DNA of 64,000 bases, from the IMG/VR virus record IMGVR_UViG_3300025978_000012, positions 1 to 64,000 of that record; one strand, given 5' to 3'. This document shows, piece by piece, positions 61,059 to 64,000 of the stretch. Position 1 is the stretch's first letter, and every line of letters begins with the position of its first letter. The DNA is from a virus. The notes beneath the pieces were generated by a model, which was given only the letters and a program-made list of their open reading frames with translations, ran no database searches and was not told where the DNA came from. The translations under genes were made by a program, and so were the position numbers.

Positions 61059-62146
61059 AAATTGAACTTAAAGAAATTAAAGTCCGTGAGTTGGCGGATG
61101 GTTTCAAAGACAATGATGAAGAAGGTGTAGTAGGTTATGGTGGTAAATTAGACATTCGCCCTCCTTATCAACGAGAATTTATTTACAAGGATAAACAGAG
61201 AGACGCCGTAATTAATACCATTACAAAAAATTTTCCTCTTAATATGATGTATTGGTCAGTTCGTGAAGACGGAAATTTTGAAATAATTGACGGACAACAA
61301 AGAACAATTTCAATTTGCCAATATGTAAATGGTGATTATTCGATAAATGGTTTAGCTTTTCATAACTTAACAAATGACAAACAAAAACAAATTTTAGATT
61401 ATAACCTAATGGTTTATTTTTGTTCGGGTACAGATAGTGAAAAATTGGATTGGTATAAGACAATAAATATAGCGGGTGAAAAACTTACTGAACAGGAATT
61501 GCGTAATGCCGTATATGAAGGTTCGTGGGTTTCTGATGCTAAACGATATTTTTCTAAAAATAATCGCCCTAAAATTGGAGATGATTATTTGAACGGTTCG
61601 GCAAATCGTCAAGAATATTTAGAAACAGCTATTAGTTGGATTAGTGAAAGTAAAATTGAAGATTATATGTCTAAAAATCAACATGAACCAAATGCAAATG
61701 ATTTATGGCTTTATTTTCAGAGTGTAATAAATTGGGTAAGGGTTGTTTTTCCGAAATATAGAAAAGAAATGAAAGGTGTTCCCTGGGGTGAATTTTATAA
61801 CAAATATGGAAAGAAAAAACACGATTCATCAAAATTAGAAAAACGAATTGAACAATTTATGATGGATGATGATGTAATAAATAAAAAAGGAATTTATTCA
61901 TATATACTCACGAGTGATGAAAAATATTTAAATATAAGAGTATTTACTGACACTCAAAAAAGAGCTGCATATGAAAAGCAAAAAGGAATATGTCCTCTTT
62001 GTAAAGGTGAAAACAAGAAAAAGAAATGGGAATTTGAAGAAATGGAAGGAGATCATATAATTCCTTGGTCTGAAGGCGGAAAAACTTCTCCCGAAAATTT
62101 ACAAATGTTGTGTAAAGAGTGTAATAGACGAAAAGGAAATAAATAA
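61055..62146 (+). CDS. DUF262-HNH protein, candidate restriction nuclease
   Basis: A 363-residue protein. The DUF262 part (residues 1-200) has IRPPYQREFIYKDKQRDAVI and EIIDGQQRTISI with the ParB-like DGQQR motif. The C-terminal HNH domain (about 305-363) has CPLCKG...GDHIIPWSEGGKTSPENLQ and MLCKECNRRKG, giving two zinc Cys pairs and the catalytic H-N-H. DUF262 occurs in GmrS/SspE-type nucleases where it hydrolyses NTP. It overlaps the methylase by four bases (ATGA), so the two are expressed together. Confidence 0.85.
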   Translation: MKIELKEIKVRELADGFKDNDEEGVVGYGGKLDIRPPYQREFIYKDKQRDAVINTITKNFPLNMMYWSVREDGNFEIIDGQQRTISICQYVNGDYSINGLAFHNLTNDKQKQILDYNLMVYFCSGTDSEKLDWYKTINIAGEKLTEQELRNAVYEGSWVSDAKRYFSKNNRPKIGDDYLNGSANRQEYLETAISWISESKIEDYMSKNQHEPNANDLWLYFQSVINWVRVVFPKYRKEMKGVPWGEFYNKYGKKKHDSSKLEKRIEQFMMDDDVINKKGIYSYILTSDEKYLNIRVFTDTQKRAAYEKQKGICPLCKGENKKKKWEFEEMEGDHIIPWSEGGKTSPENLQMLCKECNRRKGNK

Positions 62147-62158
62147 AAGGAAACTATA

Positions 62159-62305
62159 ATGCCTAAAAAACAATCTCCCAAAAAGCCAAAAGAAAAACGC
62201 GACAAGCCTATTTCACTTTATCCACTAAAGCCGGAAGAGGCTCTATCAATATTTATGCAGGCCGATCCTAAAGAGTATAAGGAATGGTTAAAGAAACAAA
62301 AATGA
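62159..62305 (+). CDS. 48-residue basic cargo protein
   Basis: ATG 62159 with AAAGGAA upstream; Lys/Pro-rich start, then LYPLKPEEALSIFMQ and DPKEYKEWLKKQK. Its last bases overlap the following start (ATGA). Small ORFs with a similar LYPL-EEAL core accompany other passenger genes in my recollection, but no function is assigned. Confidence 0.6.
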   Translation: MPKKQSPKKPKEKRDKPISLYPLKPEEALSIFMQADPKEYKEWLKKQK

Positions 62306-62535
62306 AGTATTACGACATACTATGGACATACGATGATACCATTGATAATAAAATAGAAATTGCTTTTATGCATATTAAAAAAGAAGTCAATATCGCTTTT
62401 AAAAAAGAGATAGTAAAAAATAAGCATAATGCGCCGAGGGCTTTTTGGTTTTTAGAAGATCAAGAAAAAAGATTGACTCAAATATTGGAACTTTATCCTA
62501 ATGTAATTGAGTATTTTAAGGAAAAAGAATTATGA
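62302..62535 (+). CDS. Small unknown cargo protein
   Basis: 78 residues from ATG 62302, overlapping the preceding stop by four bases; starts MKYYDILWTYDDTIDNK. Mixed alpha/beta with aromatic residues. No recognised motif. Part of the same plus-strand operon. Confidence 0.55.
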   Translation: MKYYDILWTYDDTIDNKIEIAFMHIKKEVNIAFKKEIVKNKHNAPRAFWFLEDQEKRLTQILELYPNVIEYFKEKEL

Positions 62536-62561
62536 AAATGAAAAAAAATATGATTTTATTT

Positions 62562-62897
62562 TTATCTTTTTTTTGTTTTTACATTTTGTTTAGTATTATT
62601 TTTGTTTTCAATAATAATATTCAATTCTTTGACAGTGATATTATTCGTGATATGTATTTCGTTTATAGTGGTAGTACCGCTACTTGGTTTTTTATAGCGG
62701 TCATAGAGCCATTTTGCGAAAAAGCCACCCGCCGCAGAGGTAAAAATATTAACTGTAATAACAATAGTTGAAATAGATTTATTTAATGGTTTAGCCATTG
62801 ACATGGGTTCATAGATTTCAATGAATCCAAGTTTGTTAAGCGTTCTTATATCATTTAAAAACGTAGGATCAGTAGTTTCAATTGTTAATTCGTTCAT
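62562..62897 (-). CDS. Right-end membrane cargo protein
   Basis: A 111-residue protein. N-terminal alpha/beta part, a transmembrane segment (ISTIVITVNIFTSAAGGFFA, about residues 42-61), a basic KWLYDRYKK tail, then TTINEIHITNNITVKELNII, the usual end pattern of small membrane proteins. An overlapping plus-strand ORF (62532-62771) is considered less likely. Also encoded convergently at the element's right end, mirroring the membrane gene at the left end. Confidence 0.55.
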   Translation of the reverse strand: MNELTIETTDPTFLNDIRTLNKLGFIEIYEPMSMAKPLNKSISTIVITVNIFTSAAGGFFAKWLYDRYKKPSSGTTTINEIHITNNITVKELNIIIENKNNTKQNVKTKKR

Positions 62898-62943
62898 ATT
62901 AACAATATCGGAAAATAAAGAAAAAATCGTGAATTATAGCGTT

Positions 62944-62967
62944 TGGTTTGCCAACTGCATAATTCCG
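62944..62967 (-). repeat. Right terminal inverted repeat
   Basis: 24 bp, 23 identical to the left end in inverse orientation. The next eight bases, ATAATCGT (62968-62975), are the second copy of the target duplication. Confidence 0.93.
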
Positions 62968-62975
62968 ATAATCGT

Positions 62976-63212
62976 TTGTCAATAAGTAAATTACCACAAA
63001 TTAAATGGACTGTTGACCTAGACGTTATACCCTGTTCAGATGATCGTTATGATGGTTGTATTGACGACACAGATGAAGCTGAGGAGGAAAATTTCAAAGA
63101 ATTTCATTCTATTTTACAAAAAATAAATAAAAATATTGAAACGTATCTGACGGCAATAGATAATCAATATGGTACGCAATATTCTCCGACAGGCAAATTA
63201 AGACTATATTAG
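62976..63212 (+). pseudogene. 3' part of the transposon-interrupted early gene
   Basis: Joining 57875 to 62976 continues the frame (…ESINNR | LSISKLPQIKW…) without a stop to TAG 63210-63212, giving 154 residues. The tail is acidic (DDTDEAEEENFKEF). Function unknown; a TTG-started remnant could still be expressed from 62943. Confidence 0.85.
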
Positions 63213-63302
63213 TCTATACTAACATCATTAATTTTTTTTTAAAAAAATTAATGATACTATTGACAACCATAAGCCGGTTATGTATATTACATACATAGAG
63301 AT
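63209..63302 (+). repeat. Promoter-cassette direct repeat, copy 2
   Basis: Second copy of 57135-57227. Here the A/T hairpin is intact: atcattaatttttt pairs with aaaaaattaatgat (63224-63256), a terminator placed before the promoter. Confidence 0.9.
63260..63288 (+). promoter_or_regulatory. Early-type promoter, copy 2
   Basis: TTGACA (63260-63265), 17 bases, TATATT (63283-63288). Drives the genes from 63344. Confidence 0.85.
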
Positions 63303-63343
63303 TAACTGGGGCCGCCGACCCTACAACGGCAAGGAGAAAAAAT

Positions 63344-63583
63344 ATGAGCTATGTACAACGGTGCGCGCGCATGATGAACGACGAAACCGGGTTCGCTAAC
63401 GGCGAAAAGTTTTTATCCGCTTGTGATGTCCGTGAATATTTTACCGTAGACAATATGCTTGAAATGTTCGGGAGCGACTACCCACGGTATTACGGCCGCG
63501 ATAAGAACGAGGATATAACGGCTGATGTACTGCGAGATTATGCAGACTATGTAATCGAAAATAAATTACATTGCGATTTTTAG
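63344..63583 (+). CDS. Small early protein
   Basis: A 79-residue acidic protein (MSYVQRCARMMNDETGF...) with AAGGAGA 7-8 bases before ATG. Higher GC than the late genes. Contains DNMLEMFGSDYPRYYGRD and a helical C-terminus. No family recognised; probable host-interaction factor. Confidence 0.6.
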   Translation: MSYVQRCARMMNDETGFANGEKFLSACDVREYFTVDNMLEMFGSDYPRYYGRDKNEDITADVLRDYADYVIENKLHCDF

Positions 63584-63654
63584 TACGCTCTCAAGCCCTC
63601 ACCCGCATCATTGGAGCGGAGAGGGCAAAACACAAATAAAACAGGAGGAGCAAA

Positions 63655-63852
63655 ATGATAAACCACATAGACCACATTTTCGACGCGTATGAAACGGCAG
63701 TAATGGAACTCAACAACATGCCGACGACGGGAAAAAATGAAAAACGCGCGGAGATAGAATTGTCAATTAAAGTCTTCAGCGCTGCGATTAAAATCCTCGT
63801 CGAAAATCAACGCATAGTTTTTAACACATTTAAAATAGGACAAAGAAAATGA
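63655..63852 (+). CDS. Small early protein sharing its start with the 57254 gene
   Basis: A 65-residue helical protein ([16 protein letters not shown]...). AGGAGGAGC ribosome site. The leader-plus-start word gcaaaatgataaaccac matches the 57254 gene exactly, then the sequences diverge. Overlaps the next gene by four bases (ATGA). Confidence 0.6.
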   Translation: MINHIDHIFDAYETAVMELNNMPTTGKNEKRAEIELSIKVFSAAIKILVENQRIVFNTFKIGQRK

Positions 63853-64000
63853 ATGTTGATTTCACTGGGGCAAATTTGACCGGGGCAAATTTGACCGGGG
63901 CAAATCTGACCGGAGCCAACCGATTCAGGGCCAACCTAACCGGAGCCGATCTTACCGGGGCTAATTTATTCGGAATAAATTTTTTCGGAATAAATTTTTT
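63849..64000 (+). CDS. Pentapeptide-repeat protein, 3' part outside window
   Basis: ATG 63849. The visible 50 residues begin [15 protein letters not shown] and consist of A(N/D)LTG-type pentapeptide repeats, changing to FGINF at the end. These form a right-handed quadrilateral beta-helix, sometimes a DNA mimic. Nucleotide repeats (ggggcaaatttgacc) accompany it. Truncated by the window edge. Confidence 0.85.
   Translation, partial: MNVDFTGANLTGANLTGANLTGANRFRANLTGADLTGANLFGINFFGINF

Larger units (their letters stand above)
57876..62967 (+). mobile_element. Complete IS1595-type transposon with restriction-modification-like cargo
   Basis: 5,092 bp. Terminal inverted repeats of 24 bp (57876-57899 and 62944-62967) match at 23 of 24 positions, both starting CGGAATTATG inward. 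The flanking 8-bp direct duplication is ATAATCGT on both sides (57868-57875, 62968-62975), the length known for IS1595. The transposase is of the ISXO2-like type. Cargo: two minus-strand genes at the left end, then transposase, EcoRI-family methylase, DUF262-HNH protein, two small ORFs, and a minus-strand membrane gene at the right end. IS1595 members with passenger genes are known; this cargo set is what is notable. Confidence 0.95.

Noticed and set aside
62532-62771. Plus-strand ORF with signal-like start MKMKKNMILFLSFF
   Set aside because: It overlaps the minus-strand membrane gene along most of its length; its second half is the antisense of that gene's transmembrane segment, and the minus ORF has a more natural protein pattern.
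1-64000. tRNA genes, integrase, repressor
   Set aside because: Looked for but none was recognised; absence in this window does not exclude them elsewhere.

Overview
This is the core of a large contractile-tailed (myovirus-type) phage or prophage, very AT-rich, that probably infects a Gram-negative bacterium. The phage evidence is a near-complete virion set on the minus strand: small and large terminase, portal, prohead protease, scaffold, capsid, sheath, tube, tape measure, hub, spike and baseplate J. The Gram-negative inference rests on a lipoprotein signal peptide and on sugar-nucleotide and glycosyltransferase genes. No integrase, repressor or tRNA was recognised, so the lifestyle is unresolved. 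The typical promoter is TTGACA-N17-TATATT.

Layout on the minus strand, in transcription order (right to left): 57.1-47.6 kb is a compact operon of glycosyltransferases, methyltransferases and two radical SAM enzymes, one carrying an intein. 47.6-47.0 kb is an AT-rich intergenic stretch with hairpins. 47.0-43.8 kb holds a winged-helix protein, a RusA-type resolvase and the terminase pair. 43.8-42.9 kb is a GC-rich, bacterial-looking rfbA (dTDP-glucose synthesis). 42.7-40.2 kb has small membrane, coiled-coil and zinc-ribbon proteins. 40.1-37.3 kb is the portal region. 37.2-34.7 kb is an apparent lysis cassette (amidase plus small membrane proteins) with a frameshifted SGNH hydrolase. 34.7-32.8 kb holds nucleotide and phosphoesterase genes, ended by a strong terminator. 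32.7-30.4 kb has a Mu gpF-like head protein and a gp10-like protein. 29.6-21.1 kb has giant multidomain 'polyvalent' proteins (zincins, HAD phosphatase, inorganic pyrophosphatase, RPGHKYI repeats). 20.8-16.5 kb is the capsid module. 16.5-1 kb runs from neck through tail to baseplate and the first part of a repetitive fibre. A lone plus-strand astacin-like lipoprotease (29.7-30.5 kb) has its own promoter and a perfect palindromic operator.

Plus-strand region 57.1-64 kb: small early-type genes led by two copies of one promoter cassette. One of them is interrupted by a complete 5,092-bp IS1595-type transposon (57876-62967) with 24-bp terminal inverted repeats and an 8-bp target duplication. It carries an EcoRI-family adenine methylase, a DUF262-HNH nuclease and flanking membrane proteins, a restriction-modification-like cargo. 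Excising the element restores one continuous 154-residue reading frame.

The strongest leads are: the transposon with its cargo; the 328-residue HNH intein placed inside the CxxxCxxC cluster motif of a radical SAM enzyme; the glycan operon with captured rfbA; the zincin-HAD-pyrophosphatase fusion; and a sequence motif shared by the capsid protein and its maturation protease.
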